Source: Hemibagrus wyckioides
Lineage: Eukaryota > Chordata > Actinopteri > Siluriformes > Bagridae
NCBI RefSeq assembly: GCF_019097595.1
Contig: NC_080714.1
Span: 21,492,759-21,556,758 of the forward strand
Direction: 5' to 3'
Length of the DNA: 64,000 nt
Below the pieces are notes generated by a model. That model saw nothing but the letters and a program-made list of their open reading frames with translations. It was not told the origin of the DNA and did no database searches. The position numbers were made by a program, and so were the translations under genes. Below, piece after piece: positions 1 to 11,087 of the stretch; within the stretch, counting starts at the first letter, position 1; each line of letters begins with the position of its first letter.

Positions 1-62
1 CAATGGGTTTCTGCAATACTGTCACTCAAATCCCATTACTTGGGTACAACACGATGCTTAAG

Positions 63-86
63 GTGTGTGTGTGTGTGTGTGTGTGT
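63..86. repeat. (GT)n microsatellite
   Basis: A perfect GT dinucleotide run of about 12 units, read directly. Confidence 0.95.
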
Positions 87-159
87 AATGTACTAAGAGC
101 TAAAATTCCTTTAAGCCAAAGCTGATACTAAGAAGTAAAATAGTACATTTATTGTAGTA

Positions 160-319
160 TACTTACAACATCCATCTATCCATCCATCCATCCATCCATC
201 CATCGTCTATACCTGCTTTATTCCTAATTAGGGTCACGGGGGTCGTCTGCTGGAGCCTATCCCAGCGCACATAGGGTGAAAGGCAGGGGTACACCCTGAA
301 CAGGTCTACTTACAACATC
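160..319 (-). mobile_element. 5'-truncated L2-tailed retroposon with 13-bp target-site duplication
   Basis: Positions 173-306 match the 3' part of the longer element at 30057-30389: both share the stretches 'gtcacgggggtc', 'gctggagcctatcccagcg' and 'agggtgaaaggcaggggta'. The element ends in a CATC/(ATCC)n tract, which is the (GGAT)n 3' tail when read on the minus strand. It is flanked by the direct repeat TACTTACAACATC at 160-172 and 307-319. This marks target-primed insertion of a 5'-truncated copy. Assignment to an L2-type tail is from knowledge of fish repeats; the repeat and the duplication are seen directly. Confidence 0.8.
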
Positions 320-897
320 TTTTGAAATAGATTAGATTTGCATACATAGTTTTGAACTGGAATATATTTTACTCCAGAGTAAAGTTATTGATTTCACCCA
401 TATGAAAGTGCCTTTTATGAAACTAACGAGAAGAGCACGTCCTAATGCAAAAAATCAGCCATAAAATAAGAATGAATATAATTAAAAAATAATTAGACAT
501 AAACATGCTTCCTTTATACCAGATAATTGAAAGGCAGGGCCATGTTTCAACCTGGGCACAGTAATTATATCAATACCATAATGAACTCAACAATAAAACA
601 GCTTGACATTTTTCCAGATAGTGCATTATGCTTTATTACAAATGTCCCTGTCCTTATAAAACATTTTTATTTTACAAGTTCTCATTTCTGCAACTCTACA
701 TCACAGATCTATTCATGATTATGGATCTTTCGATTAAGTAAAAAATATCATGAGCCTAAACAAGACCTACAAACACCCACAGAGAGAAATCACTTGAAAA
801 TTCGAACATTATCTCATGCGTTATGGCTTCAGAGACAATGCTATTATGCTCTGGATGGAAACTTTTTTACTACCAACATTTTCTCATCCTGGTTCTG
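320..897. other. AT-rich stretch with no recognised feature
   Basis: Short chance frames only; I see no repeat family, splice-signal pair or compositional island. Confidence 0.5.
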
Positions 898-936
898 GAC
901 AGACAGACAGACAGACAGACAGATAGACAGATAGAC

Positions 937-994
<58 letters not shown>
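898..994. repeat. GACA to GATA tetranucleotide array
   Basis: The array begins with GACA units, alternates GATAGACA, and then becomes pure GATA. Its antisense 'YLSIYLSI' open frame is a by-product of the repeat. The mixture of GACA and GATA resembles Bkm-type repeats. The array runs straight into the SINE that follows. Confidence 0.95.
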
Positions 995-1168
995 TGGTTA
1001 AGGCACTGGACTACTAAACAAAAGAGTACAAGTTTAAATCCCCAGACCACCAAGTTGCCACTGCTGAGCCCCTAAGCAAGGCTTTTAACCCGCAATTGCT
1101 CAGTTGAATAAATGAAATAAATGTAAGTGGCTCTGGATAAGGGCATCTGACAAATGCAATAAATGTAT
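990..1168 (+). mobile_element. tRNA-derived SINE, copy 1
   Basis: The head 'tagtggttaaggc' resembles a tRNA A box, and 'tttaaatcccc' is a decayed B box. The body contains 'ccaagttgccactgctgag' and 'aagcaaggcttttaaccc'. The tail reads 'ctctggataagggcatctg' followed by 'caaatgcaataaatgta'. The same order of blocks occurs at 3920-4080. This is a widespread teleost SINE organisation; I do not assign a database name. Confidence 0.75.
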
Positions 1169-2159
1169 TTGCCAAGGAGTGCCCAAGGCACATAATTTGG
1201 ACAATTCAGTGTTTAGCTGATCCAGTTCTAAACATGGCAGCTTCTTTTTCCATGAGGAAAGTAGAGCGTCATGGCAGGAAAACCTCACATGTGGCACACG
1301 TCTCCTGGAAATCCTGTAGAATCCAACCAATCAGATGATGACTTTGAATCCGAAGCATTCCCATTTTTGTGTGGCATATGCATCAGCAAACAGGGTGTGA
1401 CGTCTCAGGCTGAGACTAGCCGAAACCTGACACTGACCTCATATTTATGTAACACTGATATTTTTTTAAACAGGCCAAACCTGATCCATGAAATCATTCT
1501 AGATAGGCAGAAATAAACTTGTTGGGCTAGTAAACTTTATTCAATCATATTCAGTTGTAAGATTCAGTCAGACAAGTCAGACTATGACTACATTTGCTTA
1601 CACATCTTCGCAGCTCACATAGCTTTGCCATTGTCCTATAGGATCAATATTCTTTCTGCCGTCTGTAGTTTGAAAGTATCTAAATAAATAAATAGCTTTG
1701 ACTGCACAATAGATAAAGGTAATGGCTGGCTCGTAAAGGATAATAGATAATGGCTGATTTTAATGATGGTGAAGTTAATTTGATCAAGCAGAAAAGGATA
1801 ATACATAATCTTGAATTTATGCATGTTGTCCTTGTTATAATCAATAATTGCTTTCAGTTCCAAGTTCTTTGTTTAGAAGTAGTTGTGTAACGGCAGTCAC
1901 TATAACACTTTAACAGCATATGGTAGAGTGGATCGGGTTAGAATCCTTCAGCTGCTATGATTGTGAGTCTGTCCAGTGGAATTCTGAGTATGTACATGTG
2001 CAGTGACCTGCAGGTCTCATATCATTGAACCTGTGATTCACAAAGGACAACAAACCTGACGTGTGTTTTATGTATGATGACAGTTGAGGAAGATCTCTGA
2101 CAGCAAACACTGATAAGATATGAGTGCATGCTGTGCTGACAAATTACATATGCCTTCAA
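1169..2159. other. Unassigned AT-rich DNA
   Basis: No coding exon, repeat family or regulatory motif cluster could be supported here. Confidence 0.5.
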
Positions 2160-2194
2160 ACACACACTCACACACACACACACAAACACACACA
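2160..2194. repeat. (CA)n microsatellite, interrupted
   Basis: CA repeats with single-base interruptions, lying about 20 bp before a Tc1 fossil. Confidence 0.9.
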
Positions 2195-2214
2195 ACAAGA
2201 CCTTAGATTGTGCA

Positions 2215-2580
2215 TATACACCGATCAGGCATACATTATGAGCAGTGAGAGGTGAAGTGAATAACACTGATTATCTCCTCATCATGGCACCTGTTAGTGG
2301 GTGGGATATATTAGACAGCAAGTGAACATTTTGTCCTCAAAGTCGATGGGTTAGAAGCAGGGAAAATGGATAAGCGTAAGGATTTGAGCGAGTTTGACAA
2401 GGGACAAATTGTGATGGCTAGACCACTGGATCAGAGCATCTCCAAAACTGCAGCTCTTGTGGGGTGTTTCCAGTCTGTGTCATAGGCTGGCCCATGTGGT
2501 CAGATCCAACAGGCGAGCTATTGTTGCTCAAATTGCTAAAAAAGTTAATGTATGTTGTGTATGGGGCTGCGATGTCTTAA
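2215..2580 (+). pseudogene. Tc1-like transposase fossil, N-terminal part, internally deleted
   Basis: The left end contains 'ccgatcaggcat' and 'cattatgagcag', in the style of the terminal repeat of a common fish Tc1 family. An ATG at 2367 opens a frame starting [20 protein letters not shown] and continuing with [12 protein letters not shown], the first helix-turn-helix of that family. After 'gtttccag' the sequence jumps to the later block encoding AHVVRSNRRAIVAQIAKKVN, in another frame. It ends near 'gtatggggctgc'. The catalytic DDE domain and the right terminus are missing, so the copy is dead. A related copy lies inverted at 22975-23320. Confidence 0.8.
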
Positions 2581-3003
2581 AAATATCTGGGAAGAAAATA
2601 AATAATAGAAATGCCAGCACTATCAGCACAGCCTGTGACTTCTAACTACGGATGAATTAACGCTGTACATGTTAACAATCATAGCCTCATTTGCAAAGGA
2701 ATACCTACCACAATGTACACTTCTAGTCTCAAGCAGATATGGCAAAAAAAAAGAATAGTGCTTCCCAAATTTACATTTGTATTTGTTCAATCCAAGTAAT
2801 ATTTTATTTACGTTCATATTCTGCTACACTACTAGCATGTACATAGGCACTTAAATCCCAAATCTAATCTAAATCTTAAATCTAATCTAACACTTACAAG
2901 AAAACAATTGATTTCATCCTTACAGGTTTGCAAAAAACATACTATTTTAGACAAGCATGTCCTGACAAAATAGGTTAACATTTTAGTCCTGAAAATTTGC
3001 TAA
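2581..3003. other. Unassigned AT-rich DNA
   Basis: Contains a short repeated phrase 'aatctaatct' at about 2860-2890; nothing else recognised. Confidence 0.4.
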
Positions 3004-3172
3004 CAAACACACACACACACACACACACAAAGCTTCCTGGTTGTCTTAGCGGAAAGCAGGGTTGGATCTCAGCCCTGGGGAAGGCCATCAGAGGGAAACC
3101 CCGGCCATCTTAAAGTAATTACATCAATAATTCCCACCAGGAGCAGACCCATACACACACACACACACACAC
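3004..3172. repeat. Two (CA)n tracts enclosing a 120-bp unassigned segment
   Basis: CA tracts at 3004-3030 and about 3152-3172 bracket a moderately GC-rich segment containing 'gggttggatctcagccctgg' and 'gagggaaaccccggcc'. I do not recognise the segment. The bracketing by identical microsatellites suggests either a repeat-embedded insertion or an ancient interrupted CA tract. Confidence 0.6.
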
Positions 3173-3919
3173 GTGTATTTATGTCTTTCTGTGGATAACC
3201 TACATGCATGTGTGTAATGAGGTATAGAAAAGGACGATCTTATCTCATATACAGGCTTCTGACATCATCCCAACCCAAAACCTGTGTACTTTCTCACAGT
3301 AGTGTGCTGAAAGGAAATAATCTACTGACATATAGAGACAATAAGTTGAGCTCTATAAATTTATGAACGAATAGTACTGGTTAAATCGCTCGACTTTCAC
3401 ACAATCCATGAGCACGGGGTATACTTATAAACAAACCTGACAGATATTCAGAACAAGACGTTGGTGAATTTTGTTGCATTTCATGCAAATAAAATCATTA
3501 GAGAAGTTACAGACAATAATATATCAGCCAGATCTGCTGATATTATTAGTCAGAGAGCAAGATGTGATAACTGCAGAAAGAATAAACACTTGGGGAGATT
3601 AAACATATCAGTTTAAGACGAAAATAAAGATCAGTCTTTGCCATTAATATTCTAATGAATCTGATGATTGTACAGAAGATCAGAGCTCTGAGATAAGAAG
3701 AGGAGAGATTTGATCACCTGTACTGGTGGGATTAACTTATTTATCAGTCACTGTCTTCAAATAAAGACTGGAACCCCAAACCTTCCACAGGATTCATTTG
3801 CACTGCAAAAAATTTAGTTCCTGCATTTTGTAGTGATGATTCTGAGCCTTGCGTCAGGATAATGATCTCCTGGTTTGACTTTATTGCTTATAATAAGCCT
3901 AGCTGTGGGGATGTGACAG
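3173..3919. other. Unassigned AT-rich DNA
   Basis: No supported feature. Confidence 0.4.
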
Positions 3920-4080
3920 CTTTGTGGTTAAGGCATTGGGCTATTGATTAGAGTGTTGGGAGCTCGAATCCCTGGTCTGCCATGCTGCCACTGCTGGGCC
4001 CCTGAGCAAGGCCCTTAACCTGCAGTTGAATAAAATGAGATAAGTTGCTCTAGATAAGGGTGACTGCTGTAAATGTTAAT
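3920..4080 (+). mobile_element. tRNA-derived SINE, copy 2
   Basis: Same block order as copy 1: 'gtggttaaggcattggg' (A-box region), 'ctcgaatccct' (a better preserved B box), 'gctgccactgctgggcccc', 'gagcaaggcccttaacc' and the tail 'gctctagataagggtg'. Its A and B boxes are closer to a tRNA promoter than those of copy 1. Confidence 0.8.
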
Positions 4081-4699
4081 GTTCACCTTTGTGCAGTTCT
4101 ATTCTGTTTGCCAGCCACACAAACCAGGCCCGTCTATCAGTCTGAGTTCTGCCTTGCCTCTTAGGTTGACATTTGTTTATATATTACATTTACCTAGCTT
4201 GCACTTGCATCCAAGCACACTTGCATCCAACTGTGTGACAGGAATCCAACACACAACCACACAGACACACACACGGAGAGAATATAAATAAAATCGTAGA
4301 CAGTAACTAGTGCCCACAATCAAACCTGCACCACTGTGCCACAATAATATGGCTACAAAGCACGGTTTTTGTCACGTTTAAATACTAAAATATACTTCTT
4401 TTCACAATTTATTTTCATTCATGACATTTTTCTTTAATTCTAATTAAAAAAAGAAGAATGCTCTTTGTCTAGACTTTATAATAGAAGTTTAAAACAACTT
4501 GGATGACTAATATCAATGTCCTTGAATTTTATCGAGAACACTGAAAGAATGGATTCGTGAAATGGAAAAAAGATGGCTTGAAAACATAAGGGCTACAGAA
4601 ACCACTTCAGTAAATAAACAAATCTAACCATCTCAATTAGCAAGAAAAAGATTTTAACATCTGGATTCTAATCAGCAACTAATCATAATAGAAACAATT
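4081..4699. other. Unassigned AT-rich DNA
   Basis: Some CA-rich stretches (4240-4275); nothing recognised. Confidence 0.4.
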
Positions 4700-5045
4700 G
4701 CAGCTCTTTTGTCCAAATATTCAATTAGCTAATCAACGTGTAAGCAGAACACTGCAGTTAAAACATGCAGATAAAGGTAAAGAGCTTCAGTTAATGTCCG
4801 TAACAAACAGCAAGATAGGATGGAAGATGTAATCTCGGTGACCATGGCATGTTTGTTGACAGCTGACAGGAAGCAACTTCTCTTTACAATTGCTGTGAGC
4901 AGAAAAGTACCAGAATACACAATACATCAAACCTTGAAGCAGACGAGCTACAACACTCTGAATGAGATTCCTGTCAGCCAAGAACACAGACTACAGTGGG
5001 CAGAGATTCACTAAAACTGGACAGCTGAGGATTAGAAAACATGTC
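4700..5045 (+). pseudogene. Tc1-like fossil with long 5' inverted-repeat region and deleted transposase
   Basis: Positions about 4700-4790 resemble the long 5' subterminal region of a fish Tc1 family ('catgcagataaagg', 'agagcttcagttaatgt'). The start of the transposase follows ('gatgtaatctcggtgacc'). An internal deletion then joins it to the block 'gctgacaggaag', 'ttacaattgctgtgagcag', 'cctgtcagccaagaacac' and 'aaaactggacagctgagg'. The catalytic domain is missing. The same family is represented at 47065-47637. The open frame at 4820-5014 is in this fossil and does not encode a whole protein. Confidence 0.75.
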
Positions 5046-6753
5046 TTTTATTTATTTATTTATTTATTTAAATGTACTTTTCTCCCGATTTCTTCTCTCC
5101 AAGTTCATGTTGACTACGGATTATGTTTATGATTTATAAAATTATGATGTCAGTTATATCTAGTTTTGATTACTCTGGATAACTAATTAATTTTTTAAAA
5201 GGCATTTGAATTATAAGCTTCTACGGCTTTATGTCATCTAATCTCAAAGTCTTGGAATGAATGGAAAAACATCTCAATGAATCCCAGATCTGTTGTAACC
5301 TGCTACTGTAAAAATATAATGTATATTTCACACAAAGTGCTATTTCCCTAGAGGCACAGTAACACACACACACACACACACAGCTATTCTATTAAACATG
5401 AATTGTTATGCTGAGTAATGACTGTTCCCGTATTTAAAACCGAATTCCGGTGAACACAAAAGGCCACACGTCTCAGTAGAATTAAAGCTAGCTTCTTAAT
5501 ATGGTACGCAATGTGTGATGATCTCTCTCTAGTTGTCTCTGGTTATATTTCTCTTGCTTCCCAAATACCACATCCTCCTTTTTTTTCCTCTTTCAGAGGT
5601 TAGCAGGTGATCACATGCCCTCCGTTCAACACAGATCCTAGTCTTTAGATGCAGAAGCTGAAAGAGAAAGAAAAGATGTCATCATTCCTTTCCCTGACAC
5701 CATGACTGCTTCGTCAAATGGCAACCGTAGCAGCTGTTCATCTGAAACAGAGGATGCACTGATGGCTTCCAGCATGCCTGTCTTATTCGTCATTTCGTTC
5801 CTCTCTCTATCTCTCTCCCTCTCTCTCTTTGTCTCCATTCGGAGTTTAAGTAGACATATTGCCGTGTTAAGCTTTAAAGTTTGTTTTCTCTCTCACACAC
5901 ACACACACACACACTGTGGGAGTCACAGCACAGCATATTTCTTTAAGATTAGATGCTTTATGAACTACTACTGTAGAAAACAGAAACCTACCCCCCCCCA
6001 TCTTCTCACCCTCTACAAAAGCATATGCCTCTCTAAAAGATGGGATTTGTTCATCGAAACTAGCACAAGTTATAAATAATTGATTGGCACTTAAAATGGC
6101 ACAGATTAGGTATTAATTATACAGGTTCCATATGCAGAGTGACATCCAGATGATGTGAAGCAGCTTTCTGATTAAATTATAATGTACAGTGTCTCTACTA
6201 GAGGCGAAACTCTAAAAATAAAGATGTCAACATATTAAGGGGGAATAACTGTATCTACAAATGTTAGCATTAGTATATCTCTATCCTGATTTTGGGTGGG
6301 GGGGAGAGGGTTAGGGTTAATTTTCTATACTTCATTTGTCTGGCTTTTTATGTCCCTGGAAAAACAAAACACAGCAGGAGAAATGCCAGCACGTGTCATT
6401 TCTGTTGTATCCTGATTCCCGTATCTCTCAGTCGCATGCCCTCTTAACTTTCTTAAGGAAAAAAACGCCTCCAAGTGCTCCTCCTTTTCATAACTGTATT
6501 TATATCCTTTACTTTTACTACAACTTATTTGTTCAGTCTGGATAATGTATTGGCATTCGGTTGCCTCCTAAACACACACTAGCTTTAAAAGAGACACTTT
6601 TTGGTTCACAGACAAATTCAAACACTTCAACACAAGTTAAGTTGTCCTTAAACTATTTCCCTTTCTTTGTGTTAATAAAGCAGATATACTGTGATCAGTT
6701 GGACAACAGGCCTAGTCCGCTGCTTAAAATTATGACGTGAAAGTCAATCAGGG
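5046..6753. other. Unassigned DNA with short microsatellites
   Basis: Includes (TTTA)n near 5048-5072, (CA)n at 5362-5381 and 5896-5913, and CT-rich DNA at 5800-5830. The 125-codon frame at 5702-6079 runs through the CT and CA tracts (low-complexity SLSLSLS and HTHTHT) and is judged a chance frame. Confidence 0.5.
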
Positions 6754-6825
6754 TCTCTTTCTCTCTCTCTCTCTCTCTCGCTCCCTCTCTCTCTCTCTTT
6801 CTCACACACACACACACACACACAG
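6754..6825. repeat. Compound (CT)n/(CA)n microsatellite
   Basis: About 45 bp of CT-rich repeat followed directly by a CA run. It creates a spurious minus-strand frame at 6695-7018. Confidence 0.95.
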
Positions 6826-7533
6826 ACACAAACTCGGTACAGCTTAAAGGCATCAACTGTAATCTGTTCAAATGAATATCATACCCACTGGCACTTAGCG
6901 CGGGCGTGAGAGCAGAGCAGATAGATAACGAGGGTGGGAGGGAGGAAAAGATACCCATGCCATGCCAGCTTAACCAACCCACATTTGAAAGAAAAAAAAA
7001 AAACGAGGGGGGGAGCATAAAAAAAGAGAGAGAAAACGAGAAGAATCTAGTTTACAAAGCATGCCATGGGAATCACCATGGCAACCGTGCACTGCTCTGT
7101 TTTCTATATAATTTATACTGCTACAGCTTTCTTTCTATCACTGCAAAAAAAAAAAAAAGAGAAGGCCAGCATGTAATGTAACACATAAGCACACACTCAC
7201 ATAGCCACTTGTTCTTTCTTTCTTTCTTTTTCTTTTTTTTTTTAAATAAAGCCTGAACAGAATGTGATCACAGAGGTAGAGAGGAAAAGCAGGAGCAGAA
7301 GAGTGTGTGTTTGAAGGGCTAGCTGACCCGGAATAATCAGGATTTGCGAGCCCGGAGTCGGTGCTGCTCAAGCATCTGAACTAAATGGCGCAGAGCTGCT
7401 GAGAGATCAACACATTAGGAGAGGAGCTTTAGAGCGCTGGCTCCATTTTCCATCCGACTGCTCAGCATCACATTAAAGACACGAGCATGGATTAAAGCAC
7501 CAAATCTCCCATCGCATGGCCTACACTACAGAG
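6826..7533. other. Unassigned DNA with purine-rich patches
   Basis: Poly-A runs at 6990 and 7145, and a T-rich patch at 7210-7245. The stretch 7370-7520 is less AT-rich than its surroundings, but I see no splice or promoter signal that defines a gene. Confidence 0.4.
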
Positions 7534-7537
7534 TGTA

Positions 7538-7586
<49 letters not shown>

Positions 7587-7610
7587 AACCACATTATCAA
7601 TGAAGTAAAA

Positions 7611-7643
<33 letters not shown>
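7534..7643. repeat. (TG)n-(GA)n and second (GA)n microsatellites
   Basis: TG repeats pass directly into GA repeats up to 7585. A second GA tract occupies about 7610-7643. Confidence 0.95.
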
Positions 7644-8144
7644 TAAGCTGAGGAGAAAAAAACATGGCGTGAGATGAAGGAGAATGAAGGAGAATGCATC
7701 TTAATGCTGAGGAAACGTTATGCAAGGAGGACTAGCAGGTGGGAGGTGGGTGTAGGCGGATGTTGCATTGTGATCTTTGGCTCTATGAAAAGGATCGAGA
7801 ATAAACATCAGGAATGTGCCAGTAATCAATTATAGTGTATGATAAACCGGAATATTCACCATGAATTTACATCATATGACTTTTCTTATAAAGATAAACA
7901 TCTTGAAACTTTTCCCAGATGCAAACATCTTTAAATATACTCGCATGATCACGGTGATTCGAACTGATATCTTAGGTGCTTGCTGTGAATCATTTCCACA
8001 GTTATTATGCTTTTATATAGATTGTGATACTGTATAGACAGTGCCGATAACACTGTGTAACACATTTTTACTTTTTTCTTGTTTTCTTGTTATTTCTCCA
8101 TTCTTTGTAACCCAAATAAAGAGAAAAAACCTGTCTTAGACATG

Positions 8145-8235
8145 AAAGTTTGGGTTAGTTTTGGGCAGTTGTTTTTTTAGTAAAATGGGCTAATTTTGAG
8201 GTTTTCGTCCTCTTAAAAGCCCAAACCCAAACTTT
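8145..8235. repeat. Imperfect inverted repeat (hairpin-forming)
   Basis: AAAGTTTGGGTT at 8145-8156 is the exact reverse complement of AACCCAAACTTT at 8224-8235. Pairing continues inward with gaps (TTTTGGGC against AAGCCCAA). The loop is about 67 bases. It could be a decayed short fold-back element; no target-site duplication was found. Confidence 0.6.
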
Positions 8236-9089
8236 TTGTTTTTATCATTTTTCATCAAGAGTAATTGGAAAATGTCATTCCCTACCCAGGAGCAAACAAA
8301 TCGTGTGACATAGTGTTATTTAAGTTCTAAAACACATAGACGGGTTTCTATAAAGAATAATCAATGATATAGCCTGAAATGTGAGTTACTGTTGTTCCCC
8401 TCAAAGTTTTCCAATAATAGCACATATTCCTCTTACACCACAGCGAATTACATTATTTATTGATCCATGAATGATGTGTTTATAATTACATTTAACTCTG
8501 TGGAGCGTCATGGGACAAGTTCTAATTATCACTTAGTTTAGTCTCGTTTTTCTTTTTCCTGAAGTTAATAATACAAGATGGCAAGTGCTGATACCCAAGA
8601 AATGTTAAAATTAAGTTTGTCAGTGGTTTGATTTTTGGCTATTGTTGTTAAATGACATGTTTTTTTAATATGTTTATTAACAGCTATGCAGAGTAGAGCT
8701 ATAATGCAGGGACAGTTGAAGTGAAAATGTTCTGGAAACTCTGGAAAACACTGAGCTGCCAGAAAAGTCCTTTTTCATTCACAAATTAGAACAATAAATA
8801 GTCATTTGCAGAATATTATGTTATTCAATTCCTTAACCGGATTTCCTGTGAATGGGCAGCATACTCCCTGAGATACACTGCCCTGTGCACTGCGCATGGT
8901 CTGTGTGGGATATAGAGCAGCAGTTCGATATGCAAGCCAATTTCTTTTGTTTATCCAGAACTGTGATGTTCTTAATTTGAAGCTCAGTGTTTAACTTGAG
9001 TTACTATCACAAATAACTAACAAAAACACTAGAATATAGTGCATCTCCTTTTATTAGCATTATGTTACTGATCTTTGTACAGCTGTCAG

Positions 9090-9233
9090 GGTTGCCAGGT
9101 TCCGCATATATCGGATATACCGCATGCTACAGATCAGAAATGCAAACTTGTTCGCAGTAGGTAAGTTGAAGAAAAATGCGTCATCTCTGAGCTTGCCGCA
9201 AATCGTTTTTTGATTTGCTGAAATCTGGCAACC
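9090..9233. repeat. Small element with 12-bp imperfect terminal inverted repeats
   Basis: GGTTGCCAGGTT at 9090-9101 pairs with AATCTGGCAACC at 9222-9233 with one mismatch, enclosing 144 bp. 'GTTGCCAGATT'-type ends are common on short non-autonomous DNA transposons in fish. No clear target-site duplication remains. Confidence 0.45.
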
Positions 9234-9239
9234 TCTTCA

Positions 9240-10271
9240 ATCCAAATAGAGTATCTGTATTCAGTTCTACCTTTTAAGTGGAGCTTTTCCTATACAACTC
9301 CCTGTGAATGAGCTGATGCGTTAGAAATCATAACACATGTAAACCTGTCATTTGTCTTGCAGTCTGAACTACTGGCAGTGCTGTTTTAGAAAATTAATTA
9401 ACACCTTACAGTCAATCAGTGTCGGGAACGTAACGGCGCTTTTCAACTCGTTTCTGGGTAATCATGAAATCGTAGCATCATCATATACTAATATTCTTTT
9501 CTCAGTCAAAGGATTTGATATACATGGGAATAATTAGTGTATTTATGAAGTAATTATTTCAAATCACTTGTAGATTTTGGACATTAGCACCTCATAGCAT
9601 TTGTAGTAATTACTGAGTAACTGATTTGGGTATTCCAGTATTATGTTTTTTATATTTCCTTGCTATTTAAAAAAGAAGCTGAAGAAACTGTGTGTGCATA
9701 CATATGCAATGCTGCATACTGCTATTCTTATATTGTCAAAGTGAACAGAAAAAGACAAATGAAGTATATTCCAATCAGTAACAGTTTCATAATCATAACA
9801 AGCTCTGCTAATCTCTGAAAAAACATGGAATTCAACTCCCACGTCTAATATTTATACAATATCTCAATTAGCTCACAATAAATTAACTTAGCAAGTTTTA
9901 TCCCAGCTATGTCACGTATAATATTAGGTCTGGATTAATGAATGAAATCAAAGTGAAACGTGCAGTGAGGGCTAAAGTATAAACGGCTAACATTTCACAT
10001 TGTTGTCAGTTATTTTGCATTCATCACCCTCGACTCAGGGCATAACTGACTGCGTTTAGCCCTACAGTCTGTCCTGACTTTTAGACAGCACTTTGGATTC
10101 ATTTTCTTTCCAGCTGACACACAAATGCTGCTGCTGCCTGGCAGTGCTCATGTTTGGTCACTGGGATATGGGCAACTTTCCTGAAGCAATACCAACTCAT
10201 TGCCAATGAATGGCTGAGAACAAAATGCTGAGAATGATCCAATCTGTTGTGGATTCCTTCTATCTCTGCTC
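9240..10271. other. Unassigned AT-rich DNA
   Basis: No supported feature. Confidence 0.4.

Positions 10272-10348
<77 letters not shown>
10272..10348. repeat. (GA)n microsatellite
   Basis: A long GA run with two AAGA interruptions. It produces an ERERER frame that is not a gene. Confidence 0.95.
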
Positions 10349-10351
<3 letters not shown>

Positions 10352-10848
10352 GGTGGTTCCTTTTCAGAAAACTGACTCAAGACTCAAGAGACAGTAACAC
10401 TTTCCACAGGGAGATTAGTTAGGTAACCATTCATGATGTGCATTTTATGGAGCCATATTTCAGTAGAGAAACCCAGTCAATAGCAGATACGTGCCATTAA
10501 TACTGTTTGTGAGCTTCACCTCTATACATTTGTGGATTGCACTTGACAATCTGAATGGACGAGATATGCAGTATGGATCTATTTCATCTACTCAGCCATC
10601 TGGATAAAAATCACTATGGAGTGTTTTGAAATGATAGAAAGTTCTTTTTTAGGATGATACGCTCTTTTCAGGTTAGAAACAACCTTTTCTACCCTGCCTT
10701 TTTCAGGTCAGACAGAATCCCTTTAGATTTTATTCCCCAAATAAAAGAGACAAGTGATGGGCTATGAGTTAGTCACCTAGAGATATCTGTCTGGAATTCT
10801 TTTAGCACTTTGTTTCAATATTAACCCACAATAACCCAGACCTCAGTG

Positions 10849-11087
10849 ATTCAATTCAATTCAATTTATTTCTATAGCGCTTTTGACAATGGACATTGTC
10901 TCAAGGCAGCTTTACAGAAGTATAATGATAAAGTTTGATATGCTACTATTTATCCCTAAGGAGCAAGCCTGAGGCAACAGTCTGAGGCAACAAAAAACTA
11001 GGCAAGGAAAAACTCCCTGAGATGATATGAGAAAGAAACCTTGAGAAGGAACCAGGCTTAGAACTCAGTTGGGTGACACTGGACGGT
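10849..11087 (+). repeat. Teleost interspersed repeat of the (TTCAA)n-'tatagcgc' type
   Basis: Begins with tandem TTCAA, then 'ttctatagcgcttttgac', 'caatggacattgtctcaagg', 'cagctttacagaagta', 'aaggaaaaactccctgag' and 'gaaaccttgagaaggaacc'. This block order is a well-known abundant interspersed repeat in fish genomes. I do not name the family. There is an internal duplication of 'ctgaggcaaca' near 10970-10995. Confidence 0.7.

Noticed and set aside
5702..6079. 125-codon frame
   Set aside because: Runs through CT and CA microsatellites (SLSLS and HTHTH); composition is that of repeats.
6695..7018. 107-codon minus-strand frame
   Set aside because: Also driven by the compound CT/CA microsatellite.
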